In this document: piece after piece, positions 8,501-13,877 of the stretch | How positions within the stretch are numbered: the first letter of the stretch is position 1 | Layout of the letters: each line of letters opens with the position of its first letter | Assembly: GCA_023256555.1 (NCBI GenBank) | Contig: JALRFB010000007.1 | Location: 1 to 13,877 of the forward strand | Reading direction: 5' to 3' | DNA from: Sediminibacterium sp. | GTDB taxonomy: Bacteria > Bacteroidota > Bacteroidia > Chitinophagales > Chitinophagaceae | Length of the DNA: 13,877 nt | Notes under the pieces: model-generated | Databases searched by the model: none | Told to the model about the DNA's origin: nothing | The model's input: the letters and a program-made list of their open reading frames with translations, nothing else | Position numbers and translations under genes: made by a program

Positions 8501-8655
8501 CAACAGTGAGTCAACAAATTGTAGAGACTTGGGATAAAATTCAAAATAAAGAGTTTTACAAAGGATGTGGCAAAACAGATTGTCATTGGTGCCAATTTGT
8601 GAAAAGCAATGAATTGAACGTAGCATTACACCAAATGGAGTCAGAAATAGACTAA
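5515..8655 (+). CDS. UvrD/Rep-type superfamily 1 helicase fused to a RecB-like PD-(D/E)XK nuclease
   Basis: Large ATP-dependent helicase-nuclease (1046 aa), probably for double-strand-break end processing. Superfamily 1A motifs are in order: Q motif LNQAQKQAVD (18-27), Walker A GPGTGKT (38-44), Walker B DEFQDTS (273-279), GDDDQSIFRFQGA (302-314), NNYRST (337-342), THGSKGLEFEYVFV (640-653) and RRLFYVAVTRAKK (692-704). The C-terminal nuclease contains GSAVHD (H818), D908 in GAIDKIE and the D-Y-K-T motif (D921, K923). C791 (YLKCP) together with C1018, C1023 and C1026 (C-x4-C-x2-C) match the four-cysteine iron-sulfur staple of AddB- and Cas4-type nucleases. All catalytic residues appear intact. 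The layout resembles the AdnA/AdnB subunits of actinobacteria. No partner subunit gene is adjacent. The start codon is supported by the Q motif beginning 18 residues in. The next gene starts 11 nt downstream. Confidence 0.92.
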   Translation: MITRAEQQAAFESIYKNLNQAQKQAVDTIEGPVMVIAGPGTGKTQILGARIGKILLETDTAPENILCLTYTDAGAIAMRKRLVSFIGTSAYKVNISTFHSFCNDIIQDNLSLFDKTSLDPISELEKIELLKKLIDGFEKNNPLKRYRGDVYFEMSNLAKLFSAMKKEGWTSSYLIEKIDTYIQEIPFREEFIYKRKYKQFEAGSLKQGLVDIEMEKMEKLKAAVASFDVYQSLMKSHNRYDFDDMINWVLNAFNENKNLLAQYQERYLYILVDEFQDTSGTQNALIKLLVNYWEQPNLFVVGDDDQSIFRFQGANVENMLHFQKDYVQDVLMIVLENNYRSTQPILDASTIIINNNQERLVNKIEGLEKKLIASNPTLQNNATTPSIVSYGAPQEEMMDITEQITKLIDSGVVPHEIAVLYKENKYGEDIAHFLQQKNIPVFTKRTANLLDQTLIQQIITLLDYLNCELDQSYEGGHLLFEILHFKFWNISPITIAQLTFEANQLKYTDKSNSFRKVLVDKTQEVQADLFSQGGLTEVAKAIKVLEHLIGEVNNVTLLNLIEQVLQKTGIIQGVLKSDNKAFELEMITKFFDFIKEETHRHPSLNLKTLVEMLHLMQREGIRLPLPITTGGATGVHLLTTHGSKGLEFEYVFVAGTNAHLWEKKRASNSIGYTLPDTVLSSLENADDKEELRRLFYVAVTRAKKYLQVSFSANKSDGKEAEPSQFIIEMIEGKETSIVNKDVDEEIKMQYKLLHLQTAPQPEIAQLEEDFITPKLEHFTMNVTALNNYLKCPLHFYYNSLIRVPSGKSEATTFGSAVHDALNKLFRKMQERNNQFPTIEELVEDFNYYMQRHREAFTQVEFKNRKEQGEMVLTDYYNQYVEGWNKVVTTEYRISNVLLKGIPLKGAIDKIEFNGKQVVVIDYKTGSVENAKEKLLAPNEKNPLGGDYWRQAVFYKILLRGHPKNWEVERAEFDFVEPNKKKVFEKIGIAISEADITTVSQQIVETWDKIQNKEFYKGCGKTDCHWCQFVKSNELNVALHQMESEID

Positions 8656-8666
8656 TTTTGCAGACT

Positions 8667-10079
8667 ATGAAGCAGGCAGTAAAGCGATTTCCATATTTAC
8701 CAATAATCTGTATTGTATACCTTATACAACTTGCGGTAGGTTGTGCGAATATAGTACCACCTGCTGGAGGACCTAAAGACACATTGGCTCCTTATTTAAT
8801 TGCGGCTAAACCAAAGGACTCTTCCATCAATATACAACCCAAAGAAATTTTAATTGGTTTTAACGAATACATTACTAACGCAGATATCCAAAATAATTTA
8901 ATCGTATCTCCCACTATAAAAACAACTCCTTTGGTAGATGTAAGATTGAATGCATTAAGAATAAGATTCAATGACAGTCTTGCACCCAATACAACATATA
9001 GTCTTCAATTTGGCAATGCCATTAAAGATGTCAATGAAGGAAATATTGCCAAAAACTTTACCTATGTTTTTAGCACAGGCAATCAAATAGATACAGGAAG
9101 AATAGTTGGATATGTTAAGCTTGCAGAAACTGGTTTAATAGACAGTACTTTAATTGTTGTATTACAACCAGCAGGAAATGATACAGCGATATTTAAAAAC
9201 AAACCATTCTACTATTCAAAATTAGATGGAAAAGGAAGATTTGAATTTAGGTTTTTACCCGATCAGAACTTTCAAATCTTTGCTTTACCGAATGATTACA
9301 CAAAAAAATACGATGATAGTACAAAGTTGTTTGCATTCTTAGATAAAAATATAAGTGCTACTACAACAATTGATACTTTACATTTATATGCATTCCAAGC
9401 TTATAAGAAAACTGATAAGAAAAAAACTAGCACCACAAATACCTCTTCCAAGAAACAAGCGATTACCGGTTTAAAGTATTCTAAAAGTATTGAAGGTAAT
9501 CTCCAAGATATCTTGAAGCCAGTGAGTTTACAATTTGATAGAAAAGTCAAGTTGAATGACAGCTTCCCTATTATTTTAACTGATACATTAAATAAATTAG
9601 TAGAAGACTATCAGATAAGTGTTGACACCATTAATAATAGTGTTCAAATAAGCCATAGTTGGAATCATGATGAAAAGTATCATTTAATTATTCCTCAAAA
9701 AAGTATTGCTGATAGCTTACATACTTATTTAATAAAAACAGATACTTTAAAATTTGTCATAAAACCTGCAGATGCTTATGGCACAGTGCTAATTAGAACC
9801 AATGGATTTCAACAATTCAAGCATCCTATTTTATTATTAACACAGGACGATAAAATAAAATACAGTTATTCAATTACTCAACCTATTATTAGAATTCCTT
9901 TAATATTGCCTGGAGATTTTACAGTAAAGCTATTGGAAGATGATAACAATAATGGTGAGTGGGATACTGGTATTTATGGAAAAAACAAAAAGCAACCAGA
10001 AAAAATAATTTTGGTAGGCACTACTATTTCCATCAAAGCAGATTGGGAAAACGAATTCAATATTATTCTAAAAAAATAA
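8667..10079 (+). CDS. Ig-like (Big_5) domain lipoprotein
   Basis: Predicted lipoprotein (470 aa). The signal sequence has positive residues (K2, K6, R7), a hydrophobic core (about 9-24) and a lipobox ending A-V-G-C, with C26 the predicted lipidation site. The mature N-terminus, CANIVPPAGGPKDTLAP, is characteristic of a common Bacteroidetes lipoprotein family. One Ig-like domain of the Big_5/SbsA type follows at about 35-145 (KEILIGFNEYI, NTTYSLQFGNAIKDVNEGN, FTYVFSTG). The rest is beta-rich and ends with LLEDDNNNGEWDTG, a recurring family motif. No acidic surface-export signal follows the cysteine, so a periplasmic-facing location is likely. The role is unknown; a cell-envelope part is plausible. 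I prefer the ATG at 8667 over a TTG at 8658, because ATG gives a normal signal sequence. recR starts 3 nt after the stop. Confidence 0.82.
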   Translation: MKQAVKRFPYLPIICIVYLIQLAVGCANIVPPAGGPKDTLAPYLIAAKPKDSSINIQPKEILIGFNEYITNADIQNNLIVSPTIKTTPLVDVRLNALRIRFNDSLAPNTTYSLQFGNAIKDVNEGNIAKNFTYVFSTGNQIDTGRIVGYVKLAETGLIDSTLIVVLQPAGNDTAIFKNKPFYYSKLDGKGRFEFRFLPDQNFQIFALPNDYTKKYDDSTKLFAFLDKNISATTTIDTLHLYAFQAYKKTDKKKTSTTNTSSKKQAITGLKYSKSIEGNLQDILKPVSLQFDRKVKLNDSFPIILTDTLNKLVEDYQISVDTINNSVQISHSWNHDEKYHLIIPQKSIADSLHTYLIKTDTLKFVIKPADAYGTVLIRTNGFQQFKHPILLLTQDDKIKYSYSITQPIIRIPLILPGDFTVKLLEDDNNNGEWDTGIYGKNKKQPEKIILVGTTISIKADWENEFNIILKK

Positions 10080-10082
10080 ATC

Positions 10083-10697
10083 ATGCAATTACCATCTACT
10101 CTTTTAGAAAATGCAGTTGCTGCTTTTGCCAAACTTCCAGGCATAGGTAAAAAAACAGCATTGAGATTGGTATTGCATTTATTAAAGCAAGACGAGACGG
10201 TGACAATTGAATTTAGTGAAGCCTTGCAAAAAATGAGAAAGGAAATCAAGTTCTGTCAAAGATGTTTTAATATAAGTGATGGAACTATATGTTCAATATG
10301 TGCCAATTCTGGTAGAAGTAAAGAAATGATCTGTGTGGTAGAAAACATAAGAGACGTTATTGCAATTGAAAATACCCAACAATTCAATGGCACTTATCAT
10401 GTATTGGGAGGTATTATTTCACCTCTAGACGGCATAGGTCCAGAACAGTTAACCATTGAGCCTCTTATAGAAAGAATTAAAAAAGACAAAGTAACCGAAC
10501 TCATCTTTGCATTAAATCCAACCATACAAGGAGATACTACCATCTATTATATACAGAAAAAGCTAGCAGACAGTGCTTGTAGTATCACCACCATTGCAAG
10601 AGGCATCGCCTTTGGTGGAGAATTGGAATATGCCGACGAAATGACCCTTGGAAAGAGTATTTCTAATAGGCAGCCCATCCAACAATACATAAAATAG
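10083..10697 (+). CDS. recR: Recombination mediator protein RecR
   Basis: Complete RecR (204 aa), which acts with RecO (and RecF) to load RecA on single-stranded DNA at gaps. The family order is clear: an N-terminal helix-hairpin-helix (FAKLPGIGKKTALRLVLHLL, residues 15-34), a four-cysteine zinc finger (C58, C61, C70, C73), and a Toprim domain from about residue 80 (MICVVENIRDVIAIE). The later segment IFALNPTIQGDTTIYYI corresponds to the usual NPTxEG motif, with Q in place of E. The C-terminal part holds ARGIAFGGELEYADEMTLGKSI, which is very typical. It starts 3 nt after the lipoprotein gene and is probably co-transcribed with it. The neighbouring helicase-nuclease is also a recombination protein, although the lipoprotein sits between them. 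Confidence 0.95.
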   Translation: MQLPSTLLENAVAAFAKLPGIGKKTALRLVLHLLKQDETVTIEFSEALQKMRKEIKFCQRCFNISDGTICSICANSGRSKEMICVVENIRDVIAIENTQQFNGTYHVLGGIISPLDGIGPEQLTIEPLIERIKKDKVTELIFALNPTIQGDTTIYYIQKKLADSACSITTIARGIAFGGELEYADEMTLGKSISNRQPIQQYIK

Positions 10698-10762
10698 GTT
10701 GTTTTCAATAAAATGACTAATTTTAATGTTCAAACATTGATTAATATTATAAAACATTCAAT

Positions 10763-11293
10763 ATGAAAAATATTTTACTCCTTTCATTACTCTTTTTTGC
10801 AAGCATTGGCTTATCTGCACAAAAAAACTATAGCACATCTACTGCTGTTGTTCGTTTTGTTGCAGTAGACGATAATGATATCGATGCCATTAACAAGAAA
10901 GCTGTTAGTCGCCTACAAGCCAATGGTGAATTGAGTTTCATTATGTTGATGAAAGACTTTAGTTTTGAAATGGATAAGATGCAAGAACATTTTAATGAAG
11001 AATATGTAGAGAGCGATAAGTTCCCAAGAGCATTTTTTAATGGGAAGATTACTAATCTAGCAAGCGTAAATTTTAAAAAAGACGGCAAATACCCTGTTAC
11101 TGTAACTGGTAATATGCAAGTTCATGGAGTCAATAAAACCATGCAAACCAATGGAATCATTGAAATTAAGGACGGAAATCCAATTGCTACAGCCAAATTC
11201 ACCGTTACCTTAAAGGATTTTGGCATAGGTGGTTTACTTATTAAAATGGTGGCCGATAAGATCAATGTAGAGGTAACTGCTGCTTACCAATAG
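10763..11293 (+). CDS. Secreted YceI family protein
   Basis: A 176-aa exported protein of the YceI family, a lipocalin-like beta-barrel that binds polyisoprenoid chains in characterised members. The signal peptide is clear (KNILLLSLLFFASIGLSAQ, residues 2-20, cleavage probably after A19). The mature part shows the family pattern: SFEMDKMQEHFNEEYVESDKFPRAFFNGKI (described by position, about 70-99), then YPVTVTGNMQVHGVNKTM (about 113-130), where V-x-G-x-x-x-x-H-G-V is diagnostic. It ends with AKFTVTLKDFGIGG and a final strand. The 65-nt gap after recR is AT-rich and holds no convincing promoter. The stop codon at 11291-11293 lies just before the -33 element of the methionine synthase promoter. 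A periplasmic location is likely; the ligand is unknown. Confidence 0.88.
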   Translation: MKNILLLSLLFFASIGLSAQKNYSTSTAVVRFVAVDDNDIDAINKKAVSRLQANGELSFIMLMKDFSFEMDKMQEHFNEEYVESDKFPRAFFNGKITNLASVNFKKDGKYPVTVTGNMQVHGVNKTMQTNGIIEIKDGNPIATAKFTVTLKDFGIGGLLIKMVADKINVEVTAAYQ

Positions 11294-11296
11294 TAT

Positions 11297-11327
11297 TTGG
11301 CTACAAGCTAGTTCTGTATTAACTTTG
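11297..11327 (+). promoter_or_regulatory. Strong Bacteroidetes-type promoter for the methionine synthase genes
   Basis: TTTG at 11296-11299 and a perfect TAACTTTG -7 element at 11320-11327 are separated by 20 nt (counted from the TTG at 11297-11299). This fits the Bacteroidetes consensus, including its spacing. The -33 element starts 3 nt after the end of the yceI gene. A start about 5-8 nt after the -7 box would put the 5' end of the mRNA immediately before the riboswitch P1 stem at 11337. Confidence 0.75.
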
Positions 11328-11336
11328 CTCCGCAAC

Positions 11337-11397
11337 TGCAGGTGGGATTTGTTTATTGTTCAACCTGCCTTCCGTAAGGAGAAAAGAACTAATAAAC
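11337..11397 (+). promoter_or_regulatory. SAM-II-type riboswitch aptamer (long-loop variant)
   Basis: The segment folds as an H-type pseudoknot with SAM-II features. P1 is GCAGGT (11338-11343) with ACCTGC (11363-11368). The P1 loop begins with GATTTG (11346-11351), as in SAM-II. The loop strand GTTTATTGTTC (11351-11361) pairs with GAAC-T-AATAAAC (11386-11397) in 11 base pairs with one unpaired T at 11390. This gives the CUAA element with its bulged U that SAM-II uses to bind SAM. Between the P1 3' strand and the pseudoknot strand, TTCC-GTAA-GGAG (11370-11381) makes a small hairpin with a GNRA tetraloop, consistent with the SAM-II long-loop subtype known from Bacteroidetes. It lies just upstream of methionine synthase, the expected target. 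The assignment is by eye, without a covariance model. Confidence 0.8.
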
Positions 11398-11462
11398 GAT
11401 ACACCAATCGACTCCCCTTTATTACCATCTCTCCTTAGGCAGCTGCATAAAATAAAATAGGT
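11398..11462 (+). promoter_or_regulatory. Leader 3' part, candidate expression platform
   Basis: The 18 nt at 11430-11447 are complementary to three aptamer pieces in nested order: 11430-11437 with 11375-11382 (8 bp), 11438-11442 with 11365-11369 (5 bp), and 11443-11447 with 11337-11341 (5 bp). Forming these helices would break P1 and the GNRA hairpin. A smaller hairpin, CGAT-ACACCA-ATCG (11397-11410), shares a base with the pseudoknot. The last 15 nt before the start codon are A/T-rich and unpaired in both folds, and no intrinsic terminator or Shine-Dalgarno site is seen. Which fold allows expression is not decided. Confidence 0.5.
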
Positions 11463-12476
11463 ATGTCAATAAGAGAGGAACTCAAAAAAAGAATTTTAGT
11501 CATTGATGGAGCCATGGGCACCATGGTGCAACGTCATAAATTAACCGAAGAAGATTATAGAGGTAAGCGTTTTGCCGATTGGCATACCGATGTAAAAGGC
11601 AATAATGATTTATTGTGTATTACACAGCCTGAGATTATCACAGGAATTCACTTACAGTATTTAGAAGCCGGTGCTGATATTATTGAAACCAATACATTCA
11701 GCAGTACATCAATAGCCATGGCAGATTACGATATGCAATCATTGGCTTATGAATTAAATGTTGCTGCGGTAAAATGTGTAAGAGCAGCAATAGACCAATA
11801 TAAAGCCAAGCATCCCAATACAAGCCCAAAATATATTGCAGGATCTATTGGACCATTAAATAAAACCTTAAGTCTTTCTCCAGATGTAAACAATCCTGGA
11901 TACAGAGCAGTTACATTTGATGAAGTAGTAGAAGCTTACACAGAACAAATCAAAGGATTAGATGAAGCTGGTGTAGATGTTTTATTAGTAGAAACCATTT
12001 TTGATACACTCAATGCAAAAGCAGCCATTTTTGCCATCAAAGAATACTATAGAAAAATAGGTAAAGAAGAATTACCTATCATGATTAGTGGTACCATTAC
12101 TGATGCATCAGGTAGAACACTAAGTGGACAAACCTTAGAAGCATTTTATACTTCAGTGGCACATGCTAAACCATTAAGCGTTGGATTGAATTGTGCTTTG
12201 GGTGCTCAAGAAATGAGATCACATATTGAAGAGCTTTCACAAATTGCTAGTTGTTACACTTCGGCATATCCAAATGCAGGATTACCAAACGCCATGGGAC
12301 AATATGACGAAGCACCGCATCAAACTGGACATTTTATAGAAGAATGGGCAAAAAATAAATTTGTCAATATTGTAGGTGGATGTTGTGGTACCACACCAGA
12401 CCATATAAAGCAAATGGCAGACAATGTTAGAAACCTAAGTCCAAGAAACTTGCCAGTTCTTGATACAACAATTTAA
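11463..12476 (+). CDS. metH: Homocysteine S-methyltransferase domain protein (N-terminal part of split methionine synthase)
   Basis: A 337-aa protein that matches the N-terminal homocysteine-binding barrel of cobalamin-dependent methionine synthase, which moves a methyl group from methylcobalamin to homocysteine. It begins [20 protein letters not shown] (from residue 6) and has the family segment [16 protein letters not shown] (about 68-83), then [26 protein letters not shown] by position (about 122-147). The zinc ligands that bind and activate homocysteine are present: C244 (GLNCALG) and C307-C308 (GGCCGTTP). In E. coli this domain is part of one long chain; here a stop at 12474-12476 ends it after the barrel, and the next domain has its own start 4 nt later. 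This split is common in Bacteroidetes (from memory) and does not look like damage. Expression is probably controlled by the upstream SAM-II element. Confidence 0.93.
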   Translation: MSIREELKKRILVIDGAMGTMVQRHKLTEEDYRGKRFADWHTDVKGNNDLLCITQPEIITGIHLQYLEAGADIIETNTFSSTSIAMADYDMQSLAYELNVAAVKCVRAAIDQYKAKHPNTSPKYIAGSIGPLNKTLSLSPDVNNPGYRAVTFDEVVEAYTEQIKGLDEAGVDVLLVETIFDTLNAKAAIFAIKEYYRKIGKEELPIMISGTITDASGRTLSGQTLEAFYTSVAHAKPLSVGLNCALGAQEMRSHIEELSQIASCYTSAYPNAGLPNAMGQYDEAPHQTGHFIEEWAKNKFVNIVGGCCGTTPDHIKQMADNVRNLSPRNLPVLDTTI

Positions 12477-12480
12477 TATT

Positions 12481-13830
12481 ATGAGTGAAGAGAGAATACA
12501 TATAAAGCCTTTTTTAAGATTAGCTGGATTAGAACCATTGGTGATTCGTCCAGAAACCAACTTTGTGAATGTAGGAGAAAGAACCAATGTAACAGGTTCT
12601 AAGAAATTCGCTAGACTGATCAAAGAAAATAAATATGAAGAAGCTTTATCTGTTGCTCGTCAACAGGTAGAAAGTGGTGCTCAAATTATTGACGTTAATA
12701 TGGATGACGCTTTATTAGAAGGCGTTAAAGCCATGACTACTTTTTTAAACTTATTACAAAGTGAACCCGATATTGCTCGTATCCCAGTAATGATTGATAG
12801 TTCAAAGTTTGAAATCATAGAAGCTGGATTAAAATGTGTGCAAGGTAAATGTATTGTGAACTCTATTTCTATGAAAGAAGGGGAAGCTAAATTCATAGAA
12901 CAAGCACATATTTGTAAAGCTTATGGTGCTGCAGTGATTGTAATGGCATTTGATGAAGTAGGACAAGCAGATACCAAAGATAGAAAAGTGGAGATTTGTG
13001 ATAGAGCTTATAAAATTCTAGTGGAGAAAGTTGGATTTGATCCACAAGACATCATATTTGATCCTAATATTTTTGCAGTTGCAACAGGCATCGAAGAACA
13101 TAATAATTATGCAGTAGATTTTATTGAAGCTACTAGAATTATCAAACAAAAAATGCCTTTGGCTAAAGTGAGTGGAGGTGTATCGAACGTTTCTTTTTCT
13201 TTTAGAGGAAACGAAGCAGTACGTGAAGCCATTCATGCAGTGTTCTTATACCATGCTATTAAAGCTGGTATGGATATGGGAATTGTAAATGCAGGTCAAT
13301 TGGCCATTTACGATGATATTGATCCGGTATTAAAAAACTTGTGCGAGGATGTAATATTGAATAAAAACAATGACAACAACCAAGCTACCGAGGCCTTAAT
13401 TCAGTATGCCGATAATTTAAAAGCAAGTGGTGAAAATGCTGGTCAATATTCTGAAGAAGCTAATAAAATTAAATTAGCTTGGAGAAACGATACAGTAGAA
13501 AGAAGATTAGCACATTCCTTAATCAATGGCATCACTGACTTTATTGAAGCAGATACAGAAGAAGCAAGATTACAATATAGTGCCCCATTAGAAGTAATTG
13601 AAGGACCATTAATGGCAGGAATGAACCAAGTGGGTGATTTATTTGGAGCAGGTAAAATGTTCTTACCTCAGGTCGTAAAAAGTGCAAGGGTGATGAAAAA
13701 AAGCGTCGCTGTATTAACGCCCTATATTGAAGCAGAAAAAGAAAGAATTAAAAATGAAAGAAGAAGCATCCGCAACGGAAACACCTATTACTCTTTCTTA
13801 TCCTGTAACAAATTCAAGAGAGGGGTTTAG
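12481..13830 (+). CDS. metH: Methionine synthase pterin-binding and cap domains, truncated before the cobalamin domain
   Basis: This gene should encode the rest of cobalamin-dependent methionine synthase (usually about 850-900 aa when the homocysteine domain is separate), but the frame has 449 residues. The pterin-binding barrel is normal: [14 protein letters not shown] (30-43), then [32 protein letters not shown] and [15 protein letters not shown] (residues about 185-245). It binds methyltetrahydrofolate in this family. The cobalamin cap domain runs from about W334 ([20 protein letters not shown]) to [11 protein letters not shown] (411-421). The family sequence ends near residue 426; the following 23 residues are unrelated, and the D-x-H-x-x-G cobalamin-binding and activation domains are absent. 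The chain as read could not bind cobalamin in the usual way. The ATG at 12481 is preferred over an in-frame TTG at 12460, which overlaps the upstream gene. Confidence 0.88.
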   Translation: MSEERIHIKPFLRLAGLEPLVIRPETNFVNVGERTNVTGSKKFARLIKENKYEEALSVARQQVESGAQIIDVNMDDALLEGVKAMTTFLNLLQSEPDIARIPVMIDSSKFEIIEAGLKCVQGKCIVNSISMKEGEAKFIEQAHICKAYGAAVIVMAFDEVGQADTKDRKVEICDRAYKILVEKVGFDPQDIIFDPNIFAVATGIEEHNNYAVDFIEATRIIKQKMPLAKVSGGVSNVSFSFRGNEAVREAIHAVFLYHAIKAGMDMGIVNAGQLAIYDDIDPVLKNLCEDVILNKNNDNNQATEALIQYADNLKASGENAGQYSEEANKIKLAWRNDTVERRLAHSLINGITDFIEADTEEARLQYSAPLEVIEGPLMAGMNQVGDLFGAGKMFLPQVVKSARVMKKSVAVLTPYIEAEKERIKNERRSIRNGNTYYSFLSCNKFKRGV

Positions 13831-13837
13831 AGTATAA
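13754..13837 (+). other. Short frame after the metH break, possible 3' end of another gene
   Basis: In the frame +1 to metH, 27 codons from an ATG at 13754 run to a TAA at 13835-13837 ([18 protein letters not shown] in the middle). Their composition looks more protein-like than the metH frame over the same bases. The frame has no stop back to about 13718. It may be the last part of a gene whose start was replaced by metH sequence at the junction, not a real 27-aa gene. No similarity recognised. Confidence 0.25.
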
Positions 13838-13877
13838 TGATCTACAAGTTTTCAAATACCGAAGTTGTTATCACAAC
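13837..13877 (+). CDS. Start of an unidentified gene (partial, runs off the window)
   Basis: An ATG at 13837-13839 overlaps the preceding TAA as TAATG, the arrangement typical of translationally coupled genes. The frame reads MIYKFSNTEVVIT and is open to the window end. Thirteen residues are too few for a family assignment. Confidence 0.3.
   Translation, partial: MIYKFSNTEVVIT

Noticed and set aside
8653..8667. TAATTTTG at 8653-8660, a perfect -7 match just before the lipoprotein start, and a TTG start at 8658
   Set aside because: No TTG element lies about 20 nt upstream, and a start there would make a nearly leaderless mRNA. More likely a chance match with a read-through operon. The TTG codon only lengthens the signal sequence by three residues.
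10698..10762. Possible yceI promoter (TTG at 10699-10701 and TAATTTTA at 10718-10725) and a small AATGT/ACATT hairpin
   Set aside because: Spacing of 16 nt is too short for this promoter type, the -7 box lacks its final G, and the stem is only 5 A/T-rich base pairs.
11294..11462. SAM-I (S-box) or cobalamin riboswitch as the metH leader
   Set aside because: The conserved S-box core and the B12-box are both missing, while the pseudoknot fits SAM-II.
12460..12480. TTG start at 12460 for the second methionine synthase gene
   Set aside because: It overlaps the end of the homocysteine domain gene; the ATG at 12481 directly precedes the conserved N-terminus.
1..13877. Defence island, CRISPR array, insertion sequence or phage genes as a novel system
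   Set aside because: No repeat arrays, transposase, integrase or terminal repeats were seen. The gene content is housekeeping; only the last 120 nt could belong to a foreign element, and they are too short to classify.

Overview
The window is AT-rich and densely coded, and it looks like the chromosome of a member of the Bacteroidetes, probably Chitinophagaceae or a close relative. Three things point there. Bacteroidetes-type promoters (TTG, about 20 nt, then a TAnnTTTG-like element) are visible and the starts lack Shine-Dalgarno sites. The gene set (GcvH-VanZ cluster, GHL10 family protein, Ig-like lipoprotein beginning CANIVPPAGGPKD, one-chain UvrD helicase-nuclease) is typical of the phylum. 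Methionine synthase is split, with its homocysteine domain encoded as a separate gene. The family-level assignment is inference.

Layout. Positions 1-164 hold the 3' end of an unidentified gene. From 220 to 2905 (+) there is a tight run: gcvH, a small VanZ-like membrane protein, a MarR regulator and a secreted GHL10 glycosidase-like protein, with gaps of 1-8 nt. Convergent to it (-), from 5448 down to 2910, lie an SRPBCC-domain protein and the potassium transporter kup. From 5515 (+) come a 1046-residue helicase-nuclease, an Ig-like lipoprotein and recR, then a secreted YceI protein. A 169-nt leader at 11294-11462 follows, and then the two methionine synthase genes. No intergenic stretch exceeds 300 nt. 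I see no tRNA, rRNA, CRISPR array or insertion sequence.

The best regulatory signal is the leader before the methionine synthase genes. A perfect TAACTTTG -7 element with TTG 20 nt upstream sits at the yceI stop codon. A SAM-II-type pseudoknot aptamer starts about 10 nt after it. Just before the start codon, an 18-nt segment is complementary to three separate pieces of the aptamer, which is a plausible expression platform. SAM is made from methionine, so feedback control of methionine synthesis is the natural reading.

The main anomaly is at the right edge. The second methionine synthase gene is normal through its pterin-binding and cap domains, then loses the family sequence exactly in the linker before the cobalamin-binding domain (about 13745-13765) and stops at 13830. 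The DNA after the break has its own coding pattern in another frame: a short frame ending in a TAATG stop/start overlap with a new frame that runs off the window. This looks like a junction with unrelated DNA, from an insertion, a rearrangement or a chimeric assembly, and the window ends too soon to decide which. Apart from this and the leader, the content is ordinary housekeeping. I do not see a clear new defence or mobile system.
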